Shown here: positions 1 through 5,038 of the stretch, piece after piece | How positions within the stretch are numbered: the first letter of the stretch is position 1 | Layout: each line of letters begins with the position of its first letter | Origin: an uncultured Bryobacterales bacterium | Lineage (GTDB): Bacteria; Acidobacteriota; Terriglobia; Bryobacterales; UBA6623 | Direction of reading: 5' to 3' | Length of the DNA stretch: 5,058 bases | Assembly (NCBI GenBank): GCA_946887065.1 | Contig: CAMPKL010000322.1 | Span: 1-5,058 of the forward strand | The notes under the pieces: generated by a model | Database searches by the model: none | Told to the model about the DNA's origin: nothing | What the model saw: the letters and a program-made list of their open reading frames with translations, nothing else | Translations under genes and position numbers: made by a program

Positions 1-774
1 GGGGATACGGTAAACATTCCGATCGCGCCGGCAATGACCGCAAACAACATCGCGGAGGGCGGCACGGTTCAAACGCAGAACCCGAACGTCGGCAACGCGC
101 AGATCGTTTTGAATACGCACGCCGAAGCCACGTTCCAGGTGCCGGATGTGACCAAGGTTCTGGCGGTGCCGGATCTGCTGAGGGTTTATATGGAACCGGC
201 CGTAGTCGCGATCGCGGAGAGGATCGAGACGGATCTGTTGAACTTGTACGCGCAGTTCACGGCCAACACGGTCTTGGGTACCCCGGGTACGGCGTTGACG
301 GAAGCCGATGTGGACGCGGCGGAAACGGCGCTGTTCCAGGCGAAGGTTCCGGCGAGCCAGTCGAAGCATTTGATTGTGGATGCGGACGCTTACTCGGCGC
401 TTCGTCAAATTCCGCGCTTCAGCGAGTATCAGTCCGCAGGTGAGGCCGGCGTGAATGCGCTGATCCATGGCGCGGTGGGCCGTCTGAAGGACTTCACGGT
501 CTTTCGTTCGCAATTTGTGCCCAAAACGGGTTCGGGTCCGGCGACGACGCACAACATGGCTTTCGCGCGGGATGCGATCGGTCTAGTCGTGCGTCGCTTG
601 CCGCAGCCGCTGCCTGGAACGGGAGCGATTGCGGAGTATGCGGAGCTGGGCAACTTCGGCATGAGGGTAGTGATGAGTTATCAGCCGGACACGTTGGCGC
701 AGCAGTTCACCGTGGACGTGCTGTACGGCTCGGCTGTGATCCGGCCGGAATTCGGCGTTCAGATCGAATCGTAG
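1..774 (+). CDS. Major capsid protein, P22-coat-like HK97 fold (5' partial)
   Basis: Shell-forming capsid protein that assembles the icosahedral head. The frame is open from base 1 to the TAG at 772-774, giving 257 residues; the N-terminus lies outside the window, so the ATG at 34 is internal and not the start. The opening residues GDTVNIPIAP and the following glycine- and asparagine-rich stretch look like the N-arm/E-loop of P22-coat-type proteins. Window residues about 55-85 (LLRVYMEPAVVAIAERIE and onward) fit the long spine helix. KHLIVDADAYSALRQIPRF and GAVGRLKDFTVFRSQFVP (about 130-180) match the P/A-domain pattern of a strand before a helix and a 'G..F.VF.S..VP' motif. It is followed directly by a strong terminator and then by connector and tail genes, the normal place for a capsid gene. 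Family assignment is from recognition of sequence style; no search was run. Confidence 0.86.
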   Translation, partial: GDTVNIPIAPAMTANNIAEGGTVQTQNPNVGNAQIVLNTHAEATFQVPDVTKVLAVPDLLRVYMEPAVVAIAERIETDLLNLYAQFTANTVLGTPGTALTEADVDAAETALFQAKVPASQSKHLIVDADAYSALRQIPRFSEYQSAGEAGVNALIHGAVGRLKDFTVFRSQFVPKTGSGPATTHNMAFARDAIGLVVRRLPQPLPGTGAIAEYAELGNFGMRVVMSYQPDTLAQQFTVDVLYGSAVIRPEFGVQIES

Positions 775-794
775 ACGGAGTATCGCACGCGCGG

Positions 795-840
795 GGCGAA
801 GAGGGGCGTACGGGAAACCGAGCCCCTCTTCGCCTTTTTT
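795..840 (+). terminator. Intrinsic terminator after the capsid gene
   Basis: A perfect 13-bp GC-rich stem pairs 795-807 (GGCGAAGAGGGGC) with 822-834 (GCCCCTCTTCGCC). Inside it, CGG (811-813) pairs with CCG (818-820) around a GAAA tetraloop of the GNRA type at 814-817. Six T residues follow at 835-840. This is a textbook rho-independent terminator on the + strand, 20 bases after the capsid stop codon. The minus strand lacks a T-run after the stem, so it is not bidirectional. The genes from 855 onward need read-through, antitermination or an internal promoter. Confidence 0.95.
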
Positions 841-844
841 CGGG

Positions 845-850
845 AAGGAG
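845..850 (+). promoter_or_regulatory. Ribosome binding site for the 855 gene
   Basis: AAGGAG sits 4 bases before the ATG at 855 and only 4 bases after the terminator T-run. The gap between terminator and gene is thus just long enough for a ribosome binding site and cannot hold a promoter. Confidence 0.75.
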
Positions 851-854
851 AGGA

Positions 855-1178
855 ATGGACCTCAGGGCTTATTACCGGAGAATCCGGGATTTGGAATCCA
901 CATTGGACGAGTTCGTGGTCGTCAAGAGCTTGCCAACAGAGAGCGGCGGCAAGGGGGGCGTGCTGAGCGAAACGATTCGCTTGACTGCAGCGCGGATGGC
1001 TGTGGACGGAGTGGCTGAGATCGCTTCGGCGGAAGAAGCCGAGGAGTATCGGCGATCTCGTGATGAAGCACGCAAGACGGAGCAGGAGCGGCGGCGTTCG
1101 TCGCAGATTCAGTTCAACGTGATCACGGACGCGGAGCTGCGTTCGCTGGCACGCGGCGGGCGGCCGCGTAAGGAGTAG
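855..1178 (+). CDS. Small charged protein of unknown function in the head-tail module
   Basis: A 107-residue protein I do not recognise as a named family. It starts at ATG 855 behind AAGGAG and ends at TAG 1176-1178, three bases before the next gene. Residues 1-20 (MDLRAYYRRIRDLESTLDEF) look helical and amphipathic. About 20-45 is a short beta/glycine region (VVVKSLPTESGGKGGV). Residues 45-83 form a long, highly charged helix rich in A, E and R (IASAEEAEEYRRSRDEARK and onward) that could be coiled coil. The C-terminus is basic (GGRPRKE). There are no cysteines, signal peptide or membrane segment. Its position between capsid and connector suggests a small head-completion or accessory structural protein, but this is inferred from position only. 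Several KE/RE-rich segments resemble scaffold-type proteins, although scaffolds usually precede the capsid gene. Confidence 0.8.
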   Translation: MDLRAYYRRIRDLESTLDEFVVVKSLPTESGGKGGVLSETIRLTAARMAVDGVAEIASAEEAEEYRRSRDEARKTEQERRRSSQIQFNVITDAELRSLARGGRPRKE

Positions 1179-1181
1179 AGG

Positions 1182-1979
1182 ATGGCGCTGTTTACGGACG
1201 GACTCGTCTCGGAGCTGCCGGACCTGCTGGGGTACGAAGCGGACCTGCTGGATGTTGCCGGGGCGTTAAAAGTCGAACTCGGCGTGAAGCTGCAGTTGGC
1301 GCAGACGGAAGTGGGCGCGCAGTTGGAAGCGACGTCGCGAAGGCCGGGCAACGTCTTCCTGGCGAAAGGCGCGGGATGGCAGTCAACCGGCGGTGAGACG
1401 AGCGCGCCACGCTTTGACTTGAATCAGGTCGTCGTGACGCCGCCGTTGAAGCTTTGGCACACGTTCCAAACCTTGGCGTTGTTCTATCGGGACGCGCAGG
1501 CGCGCAAGGTGGACGACAAGTACCTGCCGAAGTGGCGCGAGTACAAGGAGCTGGCGAAGTGGGCGTCGGACTTGCTGTTCCAGACGGGAGTTGGTCTGAC
1601 GATATCGCCGGTGCCGCGGGCGCAGCAGCCGGCGATCGAGTTCGAAACGTCGACGCTGCCGGCGATGTCGCTGTACGTGAGGACGACGTGGGTCGGACAA
1701 GACAGCGTCGAAGGCGCGGGAAGCAAAGAGCGGGCAGTGCACACTGTCGCAAACCAGGCATTGAAGCTGGCGATGGGGCCCGCGCCTGCGGCGGCGGTAG
1801 GGTGGCATGTCTACATCGGTCAATCGCAGGGCGAAGCGTTCAGGCAGACGGATGAGCCGCTGATGGCGGGCGCGGAATGGGTGATGCCGGCGGGCGGCGT
1901 GATCGACGGGCCGGAACTGGGCGATGGACAGCCGGCCGAAATGTACCGGACGGCTCCGAAGTTCTTGCAGAGGGGATAA
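1182..1979 (+). CDS. Probable head-tail connector/adaptor with C-terminal Ig-like domain
   Basis: A 265-residue protein starting at ATG 1182. Its SD (AAGGAG, 1170-1175) lies inside the last codons of the preceding gene, so translation is probably coupled. Residues 1-52 are helical (LPDLLGYEADLLDVAGALK and onward). About 88-135 holds a second helical block with aromatic residues (LKLWHTFQTLALFYRDA, KYLPKWREYKELAKWASDLLFQTG) followed by GVGLTISPVPRAQQP. This helical layout recalls head-tail adaptor proteins that join portal to tail. Residues about 163-255 read as a beta-sandwich of the Ig/fibronectin kind: YVRTTWV, then EGAGS, then GWHVYIGQ, then WVMPAGGVIDGPELGDGQPAE. I infer a neck protein with a surface-exposed Ig-like domain. 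The exact family is not recognised; it could instead be a minor head decoration protein. It ends at TAA 1977-1979. Confidence 0.85.
   Translation: MALFTDGLVSELPDLLGYEADLLDVAGALKVELGVKLQLAQTEVGAQLEATSRRPGNVFLAKGAGWQSTGGETSAPRFDLNQVVVTPPLKLWHTFQTLALFYRDAQARKVDDKYLPKWREYKELAKWASDLLFQTGVGLTISPVPRAQQPAIEFETSTLPAMSLYVRTTWVGQDSVEGAGSKERAVHTVANQALKLAMGPAPAAAVGWHVYIGQSQGEAFRQTDEPLMAGAEWVMPAGGVIDGPELGDGQPAEMYRTAPKFLQRG
1969..1975 (+). promoter_or_regulatory. Ribosome binding site that sets the GTG start at 1985
   Basis: AGAGGGG ends 9 bases before GTG 1985 and overlaps the end of the connector gene. It supports the GTG over the in-frame ATG at 1877, which lies deep inside the connector gene and encodes a low-complexity G/R-rich leader. 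Confidence 0.65.
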
Positions 1980-1984
1980 GGCGC

Positions 1985-2479
1985 GTGGCGAACCTGACGT
2001 TGGCGGCGATCGAAAAGATGAAGGCGCTGTTGCTGCAGCCTGGTGGGCTGAATGAAAAGCTCCACGAGATCGCGCTGCGCGATGCAGTGGATCCGCAGGA
2101 GTTCGACGAACAGACTGTGCTAGTTCGCCATTTTGCGGCGGACGCTAGCGACGCGAACACAGACTTGCCGTACCCGCAAGTGTTTCTCTATTGCAACCGC
2201 ATTGAGAACCGCCTGGAGGCCAAGTTCGCGGAGTTTTCGGGGCGCGTCTTCCTGACCGCTGAAGTGCGGGCGAGCGAGGAGACGTTGGAGTTGCTGGACG
2301 GACAAGCGGCCCGCTTGGCCGAAGCAGTGGTGGACTCGCTGGCGCCGTATCGGGGCAAGTGGACGGAGAACGCTGCGTTCGACGGCCGCTTCGAGACGAA
2401 GTTCGAAGGGGCGCGAGTGGGCGGCAGGAGCTTTATCCAGTCGGCTCGAATCGAGATTGAATTGTTGGCCCACGCCTAG
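1985..2479 (+). CDS. Probable tail terminator / tail completion protein
   Basis: A 164-residue protein starting at GTG 1985, five bases after the connector stop. The frame extends upstream to an ATG at 1877, but that would overlap the connector by 103 bases and lacks a good SD. Residues 1-45 are helical (LTLAAIEKMKALLLQPGGLNEKL). From 60 on there is an alpha/beta pattern: PYPQVFLYCNRIENRLEAKF, then FSGRVFLTAEVRAS, then a helix about 97-120, then GKWTENAAFDGRFETKFEGARVGGRSFIQSARIEIELL. The order strand-helix-strand with a closing GG..FIQSA strand fits small tail terminator proteins (lambda gpU-like role), which cap the tail tube at the neck and stop its growth. Its place between connector and tail tube agrees. 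The role is inferred from fold pattern and gene order; a head-tail joining protein is the alternative. Confidence 0.82.
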   Translation: MANLTLAAIEKMKALLLQPGGLNEKLHEIALRDAVDPQEFDEQTVLVRHFAADASDANTDLPYPQVFLYCNRIENRLEAKFAEFSGRVFLTAEVRASEETLELLDGQAARLAEAVVDSLAPYRGKWTENAAFDGRFETKFEGARVGGRSFIQSARIEIELLAHA

Positions 2480-2509
2480 CGCGGGTTCGAGGGAAGAGGA
2501 GAAGAGCGA

Positions 2510-3682
2510 ATGTCGGGTTGTGTGCTTTCCAGCCAGAACCGCTTCTACGTGGGGCTAGAGTCTACTTACGGCACAGCGCCGAGCGTTGACGCATCGAATC
2601 GGATGTCGGCGGTGGTCTTGCGCATGGCGCAGCGGCGCGAGGTTCGCCGGCGCCGTGATAAGACGGGCGGCAGAACGTTCACCGGGCTCGCTCCGGGCAG
2701 CCGCCGAAGGACCGAGTTCTCGGTGGAGACGTATTTGGTCGAGAACACATCGCCGAGCACTCCGCCCGCAGTCGGAGCGTTAGTCGAGGCAGGCTTGGGA
2801 GCGGCTCCGGCAATATTCACTGGCCGCACCGCGGGATCGGGATCGTCCACGACGCAGATCAACTTTGGCTCATCGCATGGGCTGGTGAAGGGGCAGGCGT
2901 TCGTTTGGGACGGCGAGTTGCGCTTCGTTGCAGCGGTGAACAGTTCGACGCAGGTGACGGTGAACGCGCCGTTCTCAAGCGCGCCGTCTTCAGGGTCGAG
3001 TCTTGCGCCGGCGGTGACGTACTTTCCGGCGTACGAGCTGCCGAGCGTGTCGATTTTCGACTACTGGGATCCGGCGGCGGCGGTGCAGCGGATCTTGACT
3101 GGTGGGACGGTGGACCGGCTCGAAGTGCGAGTGAATGCAGACTACCACGAACTGCAATTTTCGGGCGAGGCACAGGACGTGGTGGATAGCGTGTCATTCG
3201 AATCAGGCGACGGCGGACTGTCGAGCTTCCCGGTGGAACCGAGTTTGGCGGGCGAGTATCCGCCGCCAATTCCGGGGAACTTGGGACAGGCGTGGTTGGG
3301 GGATCCGGTCTCGAAATACTTCACGGTGACCAGTGCGGTGGTGCGGCTGCACAACGATATCGATCTGCGCAACAGAGAGTTCGGCACGTCCACGCCGCAG
3401 TGCATCGCGCCGGGCGTGAGAAATGCGACAGCGGAAATTGAGCTGTTCGAGACGGACAGCGCCGCGACGCGGAGTCTGTTTGCGTCGGCGCAGGCGGAGA
3501 CGCCGATTCAGGTGATGTTCCAACTGGGCCAAACGGCGGGACAGTTGCTGGGGGTGCATATGCCGGCAGTGGTTCCGGAGTTGCCGAGATTTGACGATAC
3601 GGATCGAATCTTGCGCTGGCGGTTTGAAAATTCGCGCGCCCAGGGAACGGTGGACGACGAAATCGCGGTGGCCTTCGGGTAG
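2510..3682 (+). CDS. Tail tube (major tail) protein with beta-rich insertion
   Basis: A 390-residue protein starting at ATG 2510, with AGAGGAG (2495-2501) 8 bases upstream. The N-terminus FYVGLESTYGTAPS is typical of siphophage tail tube proteins, and the C-terminus RWRFENSRAQGTVDDEIAVAFG fits the closing strand of such proteins. The protein is serine-, threonine- and valine-rich with many predicted beta strands and no membrane segment. Residues about 44-75 are very basic (REVRRRRDKTGGRTFTG, GSRRRTEF), as expected for a tube lumen or subunit contact facing DNA. About 105-175 is a glycine/serine-bordered beta segment (GLVKGQAFVWDGELRFV, STQVTVNAPF) that may be an inserted domain and makes the protein longer than simple tube proteins. 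It would polymerise as stacked rings around the tape measure. The following chaperone gene confirms the context. A closely related minor tail role cannot be excluded. Confidence 0.85.
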   Translation: MSGCVLSSQNRFYVGLESTYGTAPSVDASNRMSAVVLRMAQRREVRRRRDKTGGRTFTGLAPGSRRRTEFSVETYLVENTSPSTPPAVGALVEAGLGAAPAIFTGRTAGSGSSTTQINFGSSHGLVKGQAFVWDGELRFVAAVNSSTQVTVNAPFSSAPSSGSSLAPAVTYFPAYELPSVSIFDYWDPAAAVQRILTGGTVDRLEVRVNADYHELQFSGEAQDVVDSVSFESGDGGLSSFPVEPSLAGEYPPPIPGNLGQAWLGDPVSKYFTVTSAVVRLHNDIDLRNREFGTSTPQCIAPGVRNATAEIELFETDSAATRSLFASAQAETPIQVMFQLGQTAGQLLGVHMPAVVPELPRFDDTDRILRWRFENSRAQGTVDDEIAVAFG

Positions 3683-3690
3683 AGGAGCGA

Positions 3691-4125
3691 ATGGATTACC
3701 AGAGTTCCGTTTGGAAGGACTCGGCAGAGGCCGAGGGCGTGCGATATCGAATTCGCTGCATGTCATTTGGGCGACGGCTTGAGCTAATGAAACGCGTGGG
3801 CGACTCGCTGGCGCGGCTGGAGTTCCTGCAGGCCGGGGAGTCTACCGCTGAATCGACCGCGGAGGCCACCCTCCTTGGCGGCGCCATCGATCGAGAGTTC
3901 CTTGAATGGGGGCTCGAAGAGGTTGAGGGGCTGGAGATTGACGGCAAGCCGTCGACGCCAGGGGATTTGATCGAGAACGGGCCGGAATCGCTGGTGCAGG
4001 AGGCGCTGCGGGCTGTGCGGAACGCGGTCGGTTTGTCGGAGCAAGAAAGAAAAAACTCCGAGTCGCACTCCACTTTGCTCATAGCGGCCAAACCGAGTGG
4101 AACTGCGACAAGTGCCGAAGCCTAG
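3691..4125 (+). CDS. Tail assembly chaperone, 0-frame product (gpG-like role)
   Basis: A 144-residue protein starting at ATG 3691, with AGAGGAG (3681-3687) just upstream and 8 bases after the tube gene. Residues 10-35 (EGVRYRIRCMSFGRRLELMKRV) and about 68-90 (REFLEWGLEEVEGLEIDGKP) followed by NGPESLVQEALRAVRNAVGLSEQERKN are the pattern I associate with siphophage tail assembly chaperones. Such proteins coat the tape measure before the tube forms and are absent from the virion. It contains a small ESTA-ESTA tandem at residues 50-57 written with different codons. The last 22 residues after the slippery codons (SESHSTLLIAAKPSG and onward) are polar and low in complexity, as expected for a tail with little function. 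Most ribosomes should end here at TAG 4123-4125; a minority would shift at 4050-4056 into the next entry. Confidence 0.87.
   Translation: MDYQSSVWKDSAEAEGVRYRIRCMSFGRRLELMKRVGDSLARLEFLQAGESTAESTAEATLLGGAIDREFLEWGLEEVEGLEIDGKPSTPGDLIENGPESLVQEALRAVRNAVGLSEQERKNSESHSTLLIAAKPSGTATSAEA
4036..4061 (+). other. SD-like element and small stem around the slip site
   Basis: GGAG at 4038-4041 lies 8 bases upstream of the slippery heptamer, close to the roughly 10-base spacing known for the stimulatory SD of E. coli dnaX. In addition, TCGGAG (4036-4041) can pair perfectly with CTCCGA (4056-4061), placing the A-rich slip sequence in the loop. Whether either element acts on frameshifting is inference. Confidence 0.45.
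4050..4056 (+). other. Programmed -1 ribosomal frameshift site (A AAA AAC)
   Basis: The heptamer A AAA AAC is in the exact X XXY YYZ phase with the chaperone reading frame (codons AGA-AAA-AAC at 4048-4056). Slipping back one base re-pairs both tRNAs with AAA codons and continues at CTC 4056-4058. The -1 frame is then open to TGA 4413-4415. The gene's position between tail tube and tape measure is where dsDNA siphophages conservatively place this event. Confidence 0.88.
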
Positions 4126-4415
4126 GTTTGGAGCGCCGGCGGCGCTGCGGGTGGCTGGGGTTGGCGAAGGAGACCGACGGCAGTCCGGTTTGGGTTAGCC
4201 GTTTGGGACGGCCCGGCGAACCTCGGGTGTCGAGCGAGACGTGTCCTGTGAGCTCAGTGACGGGCGAGAGCAGGGCGTTGGTGGAGATGTTTTTGGCGGA
4301 TAGGCGCTTAAACGTGAGAGGGCCGGTCTCGGATCTGCCGGCACGCACGGTGGATGCGATGTTGGTTTTGAAGCGTGAGATGACGGTGATCAAGGAAGGC
4401 GCAAGTGGCGAATGA
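4056..4415 (+). CDS. Chaperone -1 frame extension (gpT-like part of gpGT-like fusion)
   Basis: This is the C-terminal 119-residue part of a fusion encoded by join(3691..4056, 4056..4415), 241 residues in all. It begins LRVALHFAHSGQTEWNCDKC and ends TVIKEGASGE. It is unlikely to be an independent gene: its only available upstream start is TTG 4128, which has no usable SD, and starting there would lose the CDKC motif. In the fusion, cysteines fall at 139, 142, 153 and 185 (C-x2-C-x10-C-x31-C), which could bind zinc. The segment around SSETCPVSSVTGESRALVEMFLADRR and SDLPARTVDAMLVLKREM is helical and resembles the second chaperone domain of phage tails, which in lambda recruits tube subunits to the tape measure. 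The end overlaps the tape-measure gene by 11 bases, which supports real translation in this frame. Confidence 0.82.
   Translation, partial: LRVALHFAHSGQTEWNCDKCRSLGLERRRRCGWLGLAKETDGSPVWVSRLGRPGEPRVSSETCPVSSVTGESRALVEMFLADRRLNVRGPVSDLPARTVDAMLVLKREMTVIKEGASGE
4063..4118 (+). other. Candidate bulged hairpin downstream of the slip site
   Basis: After a 6-base spacer from the heptamer, bases 4065-4069 (GCACT) can pair with 4111-4115 (AGTGC) and 4070-4074 (CCACT) with 4096-4100 (AGTGG). A 10-base bulge at 4101-4110 separates the two 3' arms. The pairing extends by two more pairs (4063-4064 with 4117-4118) past one bulged C. Position and spacing fit a frameshift stimulator, but no folding energy was computed. 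Confidence 0.4.
4392..4399 (+). promoter_or_regulatory. Ribosome binding site that sets the GTG start at 4405
   Basis: AAGGAAGG (4392-4399) stands 5 bases before GTG 4405 (8 bases counted from the AAGGA core) and lies within the end of the chaperone -1 frame. It decides the start of the tape-measure-like gene inside the upstream reading frame and suggests translational coupling. Confidence 0.65.
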
Positions 4416-5031
4416 ACTGCAGGACGCGGCGCGATCGTTGAGCGAACTGACCGAAGAGTTGCGCAGGACGGGGATTGGCCGACCGACCGCGACGGACCTG
4501 ACGGGAAGCGCCCAGGCGGTTTCGTCGACCGGCTCACACGATTTGGAGAACGCGCTGGCGTCGACGACAGCCGAACTCAGAAGTTTGGGGGCGGGCTTTA
4601 GCGACAGCGCCAAAGCGATCCAAGAAGGATTCGCGACGCTGGGGCGCAGCTTGCCCGGTGTTTCGAGTGGTGTGCTCGGTCAACTCGGCGGCGGCGGAGC
4701 GGGTTCGCTGTTGAAGAGCGGATTTGGCTTAGCTCCGTTGGCGCTGTCGATTGCCAAGCTCTTTGGCGGCCACGATGAGACGACGCCGACGTTTGAGAAA
4801 TATGACTTGCCGGCCCCGAACAGCTTGGGCGTTGCGAATGGGCCGTTGCAGGGATTGCCGCAAGCGGTAAGAGGCGTTGGCGGTGAGGTGAGAGCTGTGC
4901 CGCAGATAGTGGTGAATGTGAGCGCAATGGATTCGCAGAGCTTTATGGATCGCTCGGATGACATTGCTCGAGCGGTACGAAGTGCGATGTTGCACATGCA
5001 TCCGTTGAATGACGTTGTCGGTGAGATCTAG
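4405..5031 (+). CDS. Short tail tape-measure-like protein
   Basis: A 208-residue protein starting at GTG 4405 and overlapping the chaperone extension by 11 bases. Residues 1-25 and 45-82 are helical with heptad-like spacing (LQDAARSLSELTEELRR; LENALASTTAELRSLGAGF and onward). Residues about 91-122 are a glycine-rich hydrophobic stretch (GQLGGGGAGSLLKSGFGLAP, LALSIAKLFGG), comparable to the membrane-active segments of tape measures. A proline-rich linker follows (YDLPAPNSLG). The C-terminal 40 residues (IVVNVSAMDSQSFMDRSDDI, ARAVRSAMLHMHPLNDVVGEI) form a strand-helix unit like the C-termini I recall from phage tape-measure or tail-tip-associated proteins. Its place right after the chaperone pair is where the tape measure belongs. 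It is far shorter than typical tape measures (often 600 residues or more). It could instead be another tail accessory protein. Confidence 0.75.
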   Translation: MANELQDAARSLSELTEELRRTGIGRPTATDLTGSAQAVSSTGSHDLENALASTTAELRSLGAGFSDSAKAIQEGFATLGRSLPGVSSGVLGQLGGGGAGSLLKSGFGLAPLALSIAKLFGGHDETTPTFEKYDLPAPNSLGVANGPLQGLPQAVRGVGGEVRAVPQIVVNVSAMDSQSFMDRSDDIARAVRSAMLHMHPLNDVVGEI

Positions 5032-5038
5032 GAGAGAT

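Noticed and set aside
690..730. Possible promoter near the end of the capsid gene (TTGGCG with a weak TACGGC)
   Set aside because: The -10 match is poor and the region is coding; not enough to call a promoter for the tail genes.
34..774. Capsid gene starting at ATG 34
   Set aside because: The frame is open from base 1 and the residues before it (GDTVNIPIAP) look like conserved capsid sequence; there is no SD before ATG 34. The true start lies outside the window.
1192..1761. 189-codon minus-strand open frame under the connector gene
   Set aside because: It is antisense to a convincing gene and its translation is Arg/Pro/Ala/Ser-rich low complexity, typical of the shadow of GC-rich coding DNA; no SD or context.
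1454..1855. Plus-strand 133-codon open frame inside the connector gene
   Set aside because: It lies wholly inside a better supported frame and has a G/R/A-rich translation without domain features.
1877..1984. In-frame ATG at 1877 as the start of the tail terminator gene
   Set aside because: It would overlap the connector gene by 103 bases and add a G/R-rich leader with no domain character; GTG 1985 has a well-placed AGAGGGG and begins right after the connector stop.
3203..3766. 187-codon minus-strand open frame across the tail tube and chaperone junction
   Set aside because: Its translation is Arg/Leu/Pro-rich, spans two good genes antisense and matches no fold pattern; shadow frame.
3838..3871. 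ESTA-ESTA tandem in the chaperone as a DNA repeat
   Set aside because: The two units use different codons and are only four residues each; at DNA level it is too short and diverged to list as a repeat element.
4128..4415. Independent gene starting at TTG 4128
   Set aside because: There is no usable SD, the start is rare, and the frame is open upstream to an in-phase slippery heptamer; starting here would lose the CxxC. It is better read as the frameshift extension.
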